DNA of 64,000 bases from Clarireedia homoeocarpa (taxonomy: Eukaryota > Ascomycota > Leotiomycetes > Helotiales > Rutstroemiaceae): NCBI GenBank assembly GCA_001465935.1, contig LNKV01000052.1, positions 124,001 through 188,000 of the forward strand, in the 5' to 3' direction. This document shows, in pieces, positions 1-10,846 of the stretch. Numbering within the stretch: position 1 is the stretch's first letter; each line of letters begins with the position of its first letter. Both the position numbers and the translations under genes were made by a program. Below the pieces are notes generated by a model. That model searched no databases, was not told the origin of the DNA, and saw only the letters and a program-made list of their open reading frames with translations.

Positions 1-1688
1 TTGATAAGTTCTGAAACGTCCATGATGTTATGAATCTCAGCTAGCTATCAACTTCGAAGCACCAAGCTTGCTCTGAGCAGTCTCTATAGTTGTTGTGTGT
101 TGACACAACGCCCGTGACACAGGTTGAAAGTTTCAGAAAGAAATAGAACGTCAAAAGTGATGGGCTGGTATAATAGAGGAGATGAATGATGATGGAAAAA
201 GTAAAAGGTAGGAAGATGGAAGGCAAAATGCCCAATATATATCGTAGATACCTCGTCGGTGTCGCTGCGTCAGCTCGGAAACTCCATGGAGAAGGATGCG
301 ATAACCCCTTGCCGCGACTCCATAATTGTTGAGTGTACCCGTAGGCAGACAGGAGACATCGCTGCTTGACTCAATTTCGATCTCTCATGACTAATAAACA
401 CCTATCAGAATGTATACCGCCGCGTAACTTACAACCGCAACGGCTGCCAATCAATAGCGAGTATTGAGTTGTGCAAGAGACCGTGGGCAAACAGGCGTGG
501 ACTTTCGAAAGGTCGAAAGATTCCGAAATCGGGTTTTAATTGCTCCGATGCCGGTAGAAATGTCCGTGCTCTAAGATGTTTCGGTAGGACTACAACGACA
601 TCGTCTTCAATGTCGACAATTGAACTGTAGTTTCATGCGGGCGCCGTCGCTCGTCTAGGGCTTCTTCTCATTGTTGATGTAATTCGAAGATCACAGGAGC
701 CTCGCCGTGGCACGGGGAGTTTGAGTCTTTGAACCTATATCTTGCCCGGCTCTCTCCATACTTTGGTTGCTCCTGCTGTGCTTTCATCACACCAGCAGGT
801 CGGCCAGTCTCTACTATATATTCATCTTCTCCAGTATTTAGAGTAGAGCTATTCAATTAATCTAGCGCTTCTTCTTTTCCCTTTTCCTTTTTTCTCCTTT
901 TTTTCGAAGCGACTTGAGCGAGAACGATGGGGATTGGAGCTCTTTAGAGACCTATTTTCGAAACTATAAATTGCCATAGAACTCACACTGCAGTTAACGA
1001 TAATAATCCTGCAAAGTGTCTCTTGTTGACCTATTAAATCAAGAGATTCGTCATATATGATGACTTCCTGATAAATATCTCTGTTTTACATAAAAGCGAG
1101 CCTTCCCACCTTGGCTAGATTACACAATAAGACCAGGTGGCGCCAAGATTTCTTGTATTTAGGCCGTGATACGGTTTTTGTACACTCAATATGTTTGTAC
1201 CCATAGTAATGGGAACTATCACTGGATAATTCGTACGTAGCATGCAAACTCTGTCCCAACGTTAGTTGACGGTTACTGTGAGCATGTGTCTTGGTCGGCA
1301 ATCCGCCTCAATCGTGCATATCGCTTGTACACCTACGCTTTTTATGACCCAATCAACGTTCTCTCAATTCCTATTTTTGTCATCGTGTTGAACATGAAAG
1401 TGTTTGCTCATCGAAACCTGCCCCCAAGTGCATCGGGTGTTACCTCTGGGCAGCCTACTCGTGCTTGCTGAGTATAACAAACATGAGGCTGTGTCTTCGT
1501 ATAGCATGCGTTAGTGACGTTCATTTATGGCATGGGGCACAAAGCCAAAGTGAATATCGCCCTTTTCCATGAATCTTGAGCTCTACATAACAATTACTTT
1601 CATGAAATCATCTCGACGTGTTACGGAGTTTGGGGAGCAGCTTAAAAAAATATCAACACCTCTATAGTTGAATTTGGTTTACACAAAT
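1..1688. other. gene-poor stretch, no supported gene
   Basis: Only short open frames occur on both strands, none with a recognisable motif or splice structure. A 62-codon minus-strand frame (668-856) has a fairly polar, protein-like composition but no partner exon. A pyrimidine-rich tract lies near 865-905. I see no RNA gene here. Confidence 0.5.
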
Positions 1689-2747
1689 ATGTCTAACACT
1701 ACCATGGGAACGTGCCCCTTTGGGGGTCTGTGGTAAGTATCTCCTCCAGACTTATTGACTATGTCCTGCTAATACTATCCTCTAGGTATACATGTGAAGT
1801 TCAAACACCCACTTTCTTTGGCTGCTGTACATCGAATCCATGTAATGGAGTCGGGTGCCCTGATAGTGATTTCCGAGCTGCAGGGATGGGAACTGGAAGT
1901 GGTCCGGATGCCGATACCAATGATGGATCATACTGGCCGAACGTCCAATGTCCACTAGGAGGGAGCTGGTACACATGTTCGGACCAAACACCCTCTTTTC
2001 AAGGATGTTGCGAGAGTAATATGTGCAATGGGTCCAACACTGTGTGTCCAGATGGTCAGCTTCATCCAGCAGCGTTCTCGAGTGTCCCTGCAGTGATCAC
2101 TTCTTGGACACATCCCACTGCAACATCTTCGAGTCAACACTCGACAAGCTCAGCAACAGCGGAATCGATCACAACAGCAACCTCATCTCCATCTTCGACA
2201 AGCTCAGCAACAGCGGAATCGATCACAACAACAACAATAACCTCATCCCCATCTTCGTCTGCCTCACCAACGATCAGTTCGAAGTCTACTACACCCGTTG
2301 GCATTATCGTTGGTGGCGTAGTAGGTGGTGTCGTTGGTGGAGCTATATTCATCACCGTCCTCATTCTGATCTACCTCTGGCTTCGTAATCGTCAGAAGAA
2401 GGCACGGCATGTCGCACCCGAGCCAGAAAATGCAATGCAGACGGGTGATGTCAAAGGTTGTTCCCATATATTATCATGAAAGACTCAATTGTCCTTACTA
2501 ACCTAGGCCAGGTTATCAACCAGTATTGCAAAAGATCGAGTCACCTCAACCTAGTCCTTTGCCACCCTCCTACCGATCACCAACTATCAATTCGCCGACG
2601 CTACCTGATCACCATGAGATATATTCCAATGTTATACACGAGGTCGAGTCTCCAACACCGAAGCAAGGCGCTTTCCAGCCTGGAATGGTGGAACTGCCAG
2701 ATACACCGATCACTGCTCGTTTTCCGAGTTCGACTTCTCGGCAATGA
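1689..2747 (+). CDS. single-pass membrane protein with two Cys-rich CPxGGxWYTC modules
   Basis: Three exons (1689-1732, 1786-2456, 2512-2747) give a 316-aa protein; introns are 53 and 55 bp, with a CTAAC branch site before the second acceptor. The N-terminal half holds two copies of a module: CPxGGxWYTC, then TPxFxGCC, then SNxCN and a CP pair. A Ser/Thr-rich stalk with a 54-bp internal duplication follows, then a Gly/Val/Ile-rich membrane helix (starts VGIIVGGVVGG), a basic stop-transfer (RNRQKK) and a Pro-rich tail with ELPDTP. No cleavable signal is obvious, so the Cys modules are probably exported by the helix itself. It resembles fungal cell-surface sensor-like proteins in layout (Cys head, Ser/Thr stalk, one helix), but the family is not one I can name. 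The last acceptor (2510-2511) was chosen because the competing one at 2506 gives a poorer tail. A decayed relative lies at 7281-7860. Confidence 0.75.
2142..2250 (+). repeat. 54-bp tandem duplication in Ser/Thr stalk
   Basis: Two nearly identical 54-bp units start at 2142 and 2196, in frame inside the Ser/Thr-rich stalk of the membrane protein. Each encodes TSSATAESIT plus Ser/Thr filler. The length keeps the frame, so the stalk can vary by unit number. Confidence 0.85.
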
Positions 2748-3396
2748 ATGATATCGAGTCTAAAAATTTTTTAATAGAACTCTAATTATGTATTTACCGC
2801 AGGAATTATCGTTACATCTCTTGTTTCTTGTGGGTCTGTGGGAGCAAGACAAGTGCATTTAAGCGTGGTCATTTTGATGCGTATGCAACGAAGAGAGGAT
2901 ATTGATGATCCTAGCGATGTGGCTTGCACGGCGTGCACCTATGTTTTACTTAATACCAACAAATCCTATATAAAACGACAAAGTTTCGTTCTAATAATTA
3001 TATGCAATGTAGTTGGTAGAGATCCTGCGAGAACTGCTGCTTCACCTTTGTTGATATTAGTCAAGTTTGCATCCTCCAGGACTATCTTATTCTTTCCAGT
3101 TATCCTTGCTTGGTGTGCGTGCGTTAGATCTTCTTTCGAAAGCAGTCTGTTCTCTCTCGCAAATCTGTTTCCAAGATTCAACCGACCCCAGATTTTATAT
3201 CTTTAAGAGTTTGTAGCCAGTCTTTATCAAAGCCTTCTTCATCAAAAGATATAAATTCTGTGTCCTCGGTATCTTCCAAGGTACGCTTCGCATGAAGGAT
3301 TACTGCTATTCATCACTTCCGTGGGTGGAGCATGGAATACCGGTAGCTAGTCAAAATGCATTACATGACTGACGCGAGCCAGAACAAAACATACAA
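2748..3396. other. intergenic; possible decayed exon
   Basis: No intact gene. On the minus strand, 3178-3306 is an acidic, protein-like open frame ending in a stop (contains SFDEEGFDKDW). It could be the last exon of the HET-type relic next to it, but I could not join the two in frame with a convincing splice. Confidence 0.35.
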
Positions 3397-4164
3397 TTAC
3401 TCGGGCGGGCTTAAGGAGACATCGAAGTGAACGTCTACAGTGGGCTTCCCGGAACTGAAGTGAATAAGTAAAGCGAAATCTAGTTCTCCAATGTAGGCTC
3501 TGTCTTCCTGCAGCGAGAAGTCGTTGAGCGGGTCTTCCACCAAAAGAAAACCGCCATTTATTGTGCCTAACGGACCATTGCTTGTTTTTTCAACGCATGC
3601 ATGAATGACTTTGTGACATTTCCATTCTCTATCCATCTCGTGATTGCTCAGGGTCACTCTAGAACTAACAGATGCCCAAGACCAGGAAGGAATATTCTCC
3701 CGTGTCAGCGGCCGTGCAGCCAGTTCTTCTATGCAATACCACGCTAGTTGAAATCTGACATTCTCATTATCCCAGATACCGACCAAATGTTTGCCGCCAA
3801 GAGCAGGTTCAAGATGCCTTGCGATTCCAGCTGAAGCGCGTAGTCGGTCCTTTTCATGGGTCAAGTTGCGGGCTAGGTAATTCTGCAACACTAGACTATA
3901 GGGATCTCGATTCTCGACCGTAATAAAGAGGCTGGACGTACAACCATCTCTAGGTCTTAATACAAGTTTCAATCCACCATGAGGATGACAGCTTTGGCTG
4001 TGTAACTCCGATCAAACTTTTGCTCTGATATTTATATCAATAGGTCCATCACGAGAAGTAGCTTCCCAGTCAAACAGAGCCCCAATTCCTTTGTGATTTC
4101 TGAGGTAATTCCATCGCAGGAGGGCAATGTCAACTTGGCGGATGCCGTGCATGTCTGCATAAGT
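3397..4164 (-). pseudogene. HET-type incompatibility protein, C-terminal part, broken
   Basis: The 3397-3972 frame shows the region that follows a HET domain in many fungal incompatibility proteins: a YS...LT segment, DRLxAxxGIA, a Gly-Ile-Trp (GIW) step and PSWSWAS. The HET domain itself (WIDxxCINQ-type motif) is not found. The frame has no ATG near its 5' end; it continues upstream in the same frame through a TGA at 4012-4014 for about 50 more codons to a TAA near 4165. So this is a truncated copy with a premature stop, or a 3' exon whose start has been lost. Intact members control nonself recognition and cell death after hyphal fusion; this one probably makes no working protein. Confidence 0.6.
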
Positions 4165-5029
4165 TTACAAATGTAGCAACCATGCGAGATCACAGCCTGC
4201 CATGATTAGTAATCATTATGATGATGGATCGTGGACCTCTGGGTTGGTTGGGACCGGGTCAAGAAAACTGACACACCAAAAACGCTCCTTCATTCTGATA
4301 AATACCTTCAATCCACAACAACGTCCTCAATAATTGATATAAAATTTGAGTTTGTGTATAAAAAATATAGACCTGATTATTTTAATTACTTTGATTATTT
4401 TTTCAATTTATTAGAACTATTTTTTGCAAAGCAATAAGAAAAAAGAAAAGGAAACTAATATACAGAATTGTAATATTAGAGCTTAAAGACTTACTAAAGT
4501 TATTCTATATTGTGTTTTTTTCCCGACCCCTATACAGCGATGTTGGATCCAGGTAACATACTCACCTCGCCCCAATATATATGAATATATAGGTGAACTT
4601 CAAAGTTGGCAATAACTCAAAATATAGACTCTGGGGGACCTAAGTTCAGTATTCTGAGAAACGTTGTGCCAGAGCAAGCTTTCCTTCTTTGCTTCCGGAT
4701 GTAATTCCAGCTCATAACAACCGGCTGAATTTAGAACCGTGTCCCTTCTTCCTTCCAAGATATATGACACGCCCCGAAAGTTCTTGTAAGGCATTTCTGA
4801 CAACATTCGCATAGGATGACAGAATTAGAGGTTTCATGTACAGTAATTGATCCGTTTTTGAAAAGACTTATAATTGCATCCGAAAAGGTAAGGCTGCGGT
4901 CACGGCCGCAAGCGAGCTCACACAGCTCCACACGCGAGGGTCCGAGCTTGAATTTTAGCACACTTTTAAATTTGAAGTATATATGTAAATACCCACAAAC
5001 TCTTCAACAGTTCTACAGAACAGCAATCA
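4165..5029. other. AT-rich intergenic stretch
   Basis: Roughly 4300-4530 is rich in A/T with no long frame, mildly RIP-like. No gene, terminator or repeat pair that I can support. Confidence 0.5.
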
Positions 5030-5128
5030 TCTTTGATGGTCTAGTGGTCATGATTTCCGCTTGTCATGTCACGGTCACGTCACGTGACCCAAGCGCGGGA
5101 GACCAGGGTTCGATTCCCTGTCAGAGAG
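5030..5128 (+). tRNA. tRNA-Asp (GTC) with a 27-nt intron
   Basis: The acceptor stem TCTTTGA (5030-5036) pairs with TCAGAGA (5121-5127; one wobble) and the discriminator base is G, as expected for Asp. The anticodon stem TCCGC/GCGGG (5056-5060 with 5095-5099) holds a loop with anticodon GTC at 5063-5065. The T arm carries GGTTCGATTCC (B box), and the D arm TGGTCTAGTGG fits an A box. A 27-nt insert (5067-5093) begins one base 3' of the anticodon, the canonical position for nuclear tRNA introns. The insert contains the inverted repeat GGTCACGT-C-ACGTGACC (5073-5089). A T-run at 5170-5174 could end Pol III transcription. Confidence 0.93.
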
Positions 5129-7190
5129 TCACATGATGAATATCTGATTCATGTCCGTATCGGCTTCACTTTTTGTATTTTCTGTGCACTATGTCAATTC
5201 GAGATGATATACCTTTTGAGGTGCCTTGAGTGCCTTTTGGTTCTCTCTGATATTCAGCCAACTTTTGCTGATAAGAAATGACGGAACAGTAGGGCAGTAT
5301 TCGGATAACTGGGGTAGATAGGTCAAGATGTAGGGTAAACATGTTTTGATACAGTAGTTAGAACACACTGTTTGCGGTTTCAATACTCTATGGACGTCAG
5401 TGTAATCACTAATCCTGGGATAAGTAATATATAAGTGATGTAAGTGACCTGATCACGGAGATTACAGAAAAGGAACGGCCAAAAGCTGCGATGTAATCAA
5501 CGAGTACTGAGTCCATAGTTTTGTAAACTTATTTACGAAATGACAGGAATGAAATAGGTTGTGTATTAGAGATCCAGAACTTGATGTTGCTCAGCCGGGT
5601 GGCTTGTCGATTCGTTAATCAATCGATGCAACATATATAAACCCAGCATAGTTACACGAACCAGCCCTGTGGCTGATCCGGTTTCCAAGGTTATTTGGAG
5701 CCGAAGTATAGCTAGTTTATGAGAATCTGAGCTTATGAAAAAGTGCTTGAATTAACTACATGGCTGTAGAAGCGAATGGCTCCTATATGTTGAATAGCTC
5801 TTTATATTCCGTACATGCTCATTCACCAGTGTAATATGCCACCCAAATGGTGTAATATAGGAATCATAAGAGCTCATTTGGGATACCTATAGAGGGTTCC
5901 CATTTCCCTTAGATTAGCTAGAAATCAATCAAGTCTTTTTCACTCTTACAATGGCTGCCTGGAAGGGGGTCTATATCTTCAAAATTGTGGCAAAGTAAGA
6001 GATTCTATTATATTCTGTAGCTGTCAAATCGATACATTGAACAGTTGGTAACTGAAGATCGTTCCTTGATCTGGGAATGCCATCATTTTCTCGTAATCTT
6101 ACAATCCCTGAAGTATCGACAACCGTAGAACAAGGCTATCAAGGGGGCTTCAGCGGAATGTAACATACAGCACTTCTGCCTTGCGCTTCTCATGTCATAT
6201 TACTAAGAGGCCTACCTTTTTCCTCCAATCGGAATCATACTGTTCTGATTTCGATGCCGAGAAAAAGCCGCCGATCCGCTTGTTTATCACGCAACCAGTA
6301 AATACGTTTTGCAAATGCTTGGCAAGATTAGTCTATCAGCCATTCATCTTAGATACAAAGTACTGCACCTTCCTCAACCGACCATGAAACCCAACCCTAG
6401 CCCACACCTGCATACATAGGTGCTCTGACTACCGGATGCAAAGTAACCACAATGCTCCTCAACGTGACATTCGCAGTAACCACCGAAGCTACATGCATAG
6501 GATAGCTACCAACAAAATATGTTGTGGCAAACAGGAGAGTCCCAATGATTCCGCAATGCAGGGCATCAAGAATATAATATTAGAAATGATATAAGCACCA
6601 GAGTCTGGTGCTATCCCTAATGTTGAATAAACGGTTACTTGAAAAGCTAAATATAGGAGGCATCATAGAGTTGACTAGGCACGCTGCACCTCCGATGCAG
6701 CTGAAGGAACGGGATATCATCAGAGTCTCGATGATGGCAGCCACTGCATTCTTTAGATTGCTCTTAGAAACAAGTGTGTTGCGTTTCGATGGAAGAACTG
6801 ACTTTTTGCCAAGTTCATCTGTCGGGCGAAGAGAAAGAGCACTATTCCACTAAAAAACGTTTCTATGGAGAAGTGGATTCAGTACTCTCATTCATCTGTG
6901 AGCAGGCACCCTGAATCTGTACTTTGTGATTCACTTGCTCGCCGTGTGCCATTGATTCAATCCCGATGTGCACTCGATGGCCTCCTGGCTTATCATCACA
7001 TATGTCATTTATCGAATATGTTGAAATCCACTGTTCGTTGAAAGATCTTTTTCATTCCCTGCGCATCGCACTCGTGGTCTTGTAACTTGTTAATGCTTCT
7101 CTCAAATTTAGCATTCAAGGTTCCAATACAAATAAGTACATTACTCCCTTATAAGAATTATGGCTGCCAGTACCGAAGGCGATCGAATCT
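5129..7190. other. gene-poor stretch
   Basis: No supported gene. Minus-strand frames between about 6400 and 6853 read in protein-like pieces with hydrophobic runs but change frame several times and match nothing I can name; they may be an old relic. Confidence 0.45.
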
Positions 7191-7256
7191 TGTGAAACCA
7201 AATATAAGCTGAGAATTGCGACTGCTCAGAAGTAGGGTGACTTTTGGGTTTTCACA
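7191..7256. mobile_element. ~66-bp inverted-repeat mini-element, copy A
   Basis: Starts TGTGAAACC and ends GGTTTTCACA, so its ends are inverted repeats. It is related to 8820-8877 and 12644-12710, sharing CCAAATATAAGC and TGACTTTTGG segments. Flanks AATCT and GATCT agree at four of five bases, compatible with an aged 5-bp target duplication. Confidence 0.75.
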
Positions 7257-7280
7257 GATCTGGTTCACATCAACCAATAA

Positions 7281-7860
7281 GAACACCCAACAACCACCAT
7301 TGTGTCAGTTTCAACTTTTACCGCAGTCAAGACTTCCGTGTATACGGTAACATCAGTTCCTACTCCCAAATTGTCTTCTCCGACGCCGTCCGCTTCGCCA
7401 TCTTCGACCCCCATCGTCTTCAAAGTCTCCTAATTCGTCTGATTTGTCGACTCATACTACCTTTTCATGCTCTTCTACATCATCTGCTCCTCTGGATCCT
7501 ATTTCATATATCCAGCAAGGTTCAACTCCACAGCCCGGTCATATTTCGACAGGAATGAAACCTTATGTATTGGGAATCTCGGGCGGGGTTTGCTTGTTGT
7601 TGTTGCTGGTATTTGTTGCTTACTGCTTCCGAAAAAGGAAGCGCCGAAACAAAAAGGGAGCCGAAAATTCAAACCCCTTAAGCTGGCTTCCATCAATGAA
7701 GCGACCTAGGAGAGAAATTGAGAAGATACCATATCCTCCAGCTCCTCTCCCAGAAAACTTCAGCGAACTCCCAGATACTCCAATCATAAACGAAATACAC
7801 AGGGAGATAATCAACGACGAGACGAGGGACGAAAGATATAGTCTTATGTACGCCATGTAA
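7281..7860 (+). pseudogene. relic of Ser/Thr-stalk membrane protein related to 1689-2747
   Basis: The remains read as a Ser/Thr/Pro-rich stalk, a membrane helix (VLGISGGVCLLLLLVFVAY), a basic KRKRR stop-transfer and a tail with ELPDTP, the same tail motif as the protein at 1689-2747. The stalk frame hits stops just after a run of five C (7408-7412) and the reading continues in another frame with the same Ser/Pro style; one C fewer would join them. No Cys module or start is found upstream, where copy A of the mini-element lies (7191-7256). It is either a 5'-truncated pseudogene or a gene with an assembly error in the C run; the missing head favours pseudogene. Confidence 0.6.
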
Positions 7861-8791
7861 ATGCAGCGTAAGACTGATAAACATCCACAACAATATTAAC
7901 TGAACACCAACTCAGTGTTCTAGAACTCCAGTTGCCGTCATCTCCACAGCCACATTATTCGCAAACTCAGTTCCCTAAAACGGGCAACTTCGGCGCAGAA
8001 TTTTAGGAACCTTCATTAGCGAGAACAATGCTACATATCTGTACAGCAATACACAAACCCCCCGTCATCTTTGTACCCAAATAACCATGATGAGGTACAG
8101 GACTCATACTTCGATATGTCGCCGCAGGGTTTGGCAAGTCCCGAATTGTAGACTGGTGAAAGGAACGAGCATTTTCTACACCTGTAGTAATGAATTGAGC
8201 TGAGATCAATTTCATTGGAGCAGCCTGTACTGTCGGTTGCATGCGCGGTCGAGGACTTCAAAAAATTAGATTTTCTTTTCGTTAATGGACATTTGAGGGC
8301 CCCCAAGAGGAAATATGTATGAAATGGCAGTACGAGAAATGTGAAAGCATTTTGCAAACTAATAGCAGATATTCCCTTCTTTTCTCAGCCCGTAGCATCT
8401 AAAAATACACAAGACGCGATGTCGAATTGAAATCAAATACGGCCCTATGTGTGTCTTTGACATTGACTGTTTTGCGGCGTGCAAGGGTCTTCAGCGGGTA
8501 GTACACTAAATGTAGTACTTATAGGCTTTAATGGATTTAACAATAGGTGCAATAGGTGCAATGGGTGCAAATAATAGGTACAACTGATGCTTCGTTCGAC
8601 TGTCTCAATTGTTTTGTACTCATGCTATCTACAGTGGGAGGGACCAGCTATTTATATGCCCTTCAGGCTTATTGCCTCAGGCTCTTCAGGCCTATTTCCT
8701 TAGGCTTCGCAAGCCTGGTTCACAGGCTTCGCAATCCTGAACCATTAACTTGATTCCAATGTTACCCTAAGTCTGGTCCTAATAGGCCCTA
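7861..8791. other. intergenic with short direct repeats
   Basis: No gene supported. Around 8540-8580 the word AATAGGTGCA recurs in tandem (about three imperfect copies), and 8655-8745 repeats AGGCTTCGCAA and TTCAGGC words. Minus-strand frames near 8003-8357 have no recognisable motif. Confidence 0.5.
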
Positions 8792-9050
8792 CTATGCCCC
8801 CCAAGAACAAAGGTTATTTTGTAAAAGTGACGCCACTTCTAGAGAAGTGACAATGTGGGCTTATATGGTTTCTTACATATTTGGTGGGTTTGCCACGAGG
8901 GTATAAACAGGGTGGATTAACCACTCAAAATTGAAGGTTTTGTATCTTCGATGTAAAAAGGACTATTTTGAGTGGTTAAAACCCCCTGTTTGCACCCTGG
9001 CTACTTCTGCGGCAAAACCCACCAAATAACCTTCTCTTGGGGGGGCATAG
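8792..9050. mobile_element. MITE with long inverted repeats and TA target duplication
   Basis: The ends CTATGCCCCCCAAGA and (reverse complement) CTATGCCCCCCCAAGA are inverted and flanked by TA on both sides (8790-8791 and 9051-9052). The arms continue inward through TTTGGTGGGT, GCC, AAACAGGG and AACCACTCAAAAT, so nearly the whole element folds back. There is no coding capacity. TA duplication is typical of elements mobilised by Tc1/mariner or Fot1-type transposases. The left arm is interrupted by a second element (8820-8877). Confidence 0.85.
8820..8877. mobile_element. 58-bp inverted-repeat mini-element, copy B, nested
   Basis: TGTAAAAGTGACG...GGTTTCTTACA inserted in the left arm of the larger MITE and flanked by perfect TATTT duplications (8815-8819, 8878-8882). 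Removing it and one TATTT restores a match to the other arm. It lies in the opposite orientation to copies A and C. Confidence 0.85.
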
Positions 9051-10846
9051 TACCACTAAATCCGTACCAGTGGTTCCAACAGACTGATACATCAATGAAT
9101 ACGATTCCCGAAGATAAATCTATATATCAAGCGTTGTCTTTTTTCCGTTTTGAATATTGGTGTTAAGTCACTCCCACGTGGAAAAACTAGACCGATCCGG
9201 AACAAAACACCATGGTGAATAATTGTTGACAATCAAATATAGAAAATGTGAATGTTGTAGACGTTGATGCAATAGTTTTTGAAGATGTTACTCTCGGCCT
9301 GTTATTTCTAAGAAATCCACGGAAGAGTGTTGTTCCGATCCAAGGTAATAATTTCTATATCTTATCCTTTCACTATTAATCTATTAGATCCTTAATACAA
9401 TTATACAAAAGGCTGTGTAACCATAAATAAGCTTAGAGCTAAATTACTAGACATTATATATTCAACCTATTAACTGCCTACCTTGACCTGGTACTTGTGA
9501 ATTTTGAAATTCTACAATTTTGATGACTTTTGGTATTGTCGCAATGCAGTCCAAAGCTGTACTTAGAGAGCGCTATATGGCGGGGAAGAACGGGAAATTT
9601 CAAGAAACCAGAAGTAGTATTGTGCGAATCTTTCAAGAAGAGAAGTACAAAAAGAGAGAAATTGAAGAGGTCTAAGTACCCAGTACCTAGCTCCCCACTC
9701 GGTTACGCCCGAGGCATTCGTACCTGATACCTTGGCTACTAGGCTGCCAGGCTCTTTGCCTGGGATACTGCCTTACACGCCAAGCAACTAGTGTAAGCTC
9801 GTTATCAAGAATACTACTTTGCAAAATCCTTCAAAAAAGAAAAACAAGGATAGAAGAAAAGCTTCTCTAGAAAAATTTCCCTCCCGATGGAGACCATTGT
9901 ATGCTCAGCTCCTGCAGGATCTAGACCTTCCTAATGCAGCAGTGGAAGGTGGAGCAACAGCAAGCATAGTGCCAGCGGTCTTTATATTCCGCTCAGTGAC
10001 TGTTCGGCGTATCTCTTCAGCTCGGTGAGTTTCCGATGTATCTCCGTAAGCGGGAGGCGGAGATGATATTTTTTATGTCGAGATCTCCCGATCGAGAGGT
10101 TGAGCCGGGAGTCTGACTGTCTTTGACGTAGTTTTCCTTTGCTCCGGACACCGAAACTATGACCTGATCTGTCCCGCGAGCGCTCTTGGCGGTTGTCATT
10201 GTTGCTGCCTATGCTCGCAATAGGTACATGTGTCCGAAACGTCTAATTGTATCATTGTTGATTAGAGTTCAATATGTGGCCCCGCCATATCTTAATGAGG
10301 ATATATAGTGCTAGTTGAATTCTACCTGATTCTTCTAACTAAGTATAATATCCAAAGTATCTATATGGTTAGGCTCTTCTGGATTTAGCATTCCTGTGAG
10401 GAGCAATACTATAGTCAAAAACTAGTCCCGTAATACTCCTATAGCTGTATAGAATTGATTTATATTGTCCAACAACTAAATTCAGTTTACGATAGTATCT
10501 GGATGACCTCAAACACTTAATGAACAAGTGATTAGTGGTTAGGATTATAAGACAGGGTATAAATAGAATTAGTGAAGTCGCATTGCGGCACTGGAATGCT
10601 ATTGCTAAAGGCATATCCAACAAGACCAGGTAGATATGCAATAGCAGGTCAGATATTGCTAGGATAGAGACGGTTTATCACTAAACCGCTGTCAGAGTTG
10701 AGATAGAAAGGGATTTTCTCGGAATACCCAGTAGAGAATATCGCAGGTTATGTCTCATGAGATGAAGGTATATAACCCCCCCCATCTGTCGAGGTTAACC
10801 TAGAAACAACAATCGAATTCCTGACCAGTATTCTCAAAACTCAATC
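9051..10846. other. intergenic, upstream region of the TmpA-like gene
   Basis: No supported gene. A loose inverted pair containing GGAACAA words occurs at about 9191-9210 and 9327-9344. A C-run (10787-10793) and a GTATATAA sequence lie about 60-70 bp upstream of the TmpA-like start, a plausible core promoter. Confidence 0.45.

Noticed and set aside
6400..6853. Minus-strand protein-like pieces with hydrophobic runs
   Set aside because: They change frame several times, have no start or family motif, and could be chance; kept only as a note in the intergenic entry.
9191..9344. Inverted GGAACAA-containing words about 130 bp apart
   Set aside because: The match is short and gapped with no target duplication; not enough for an element.
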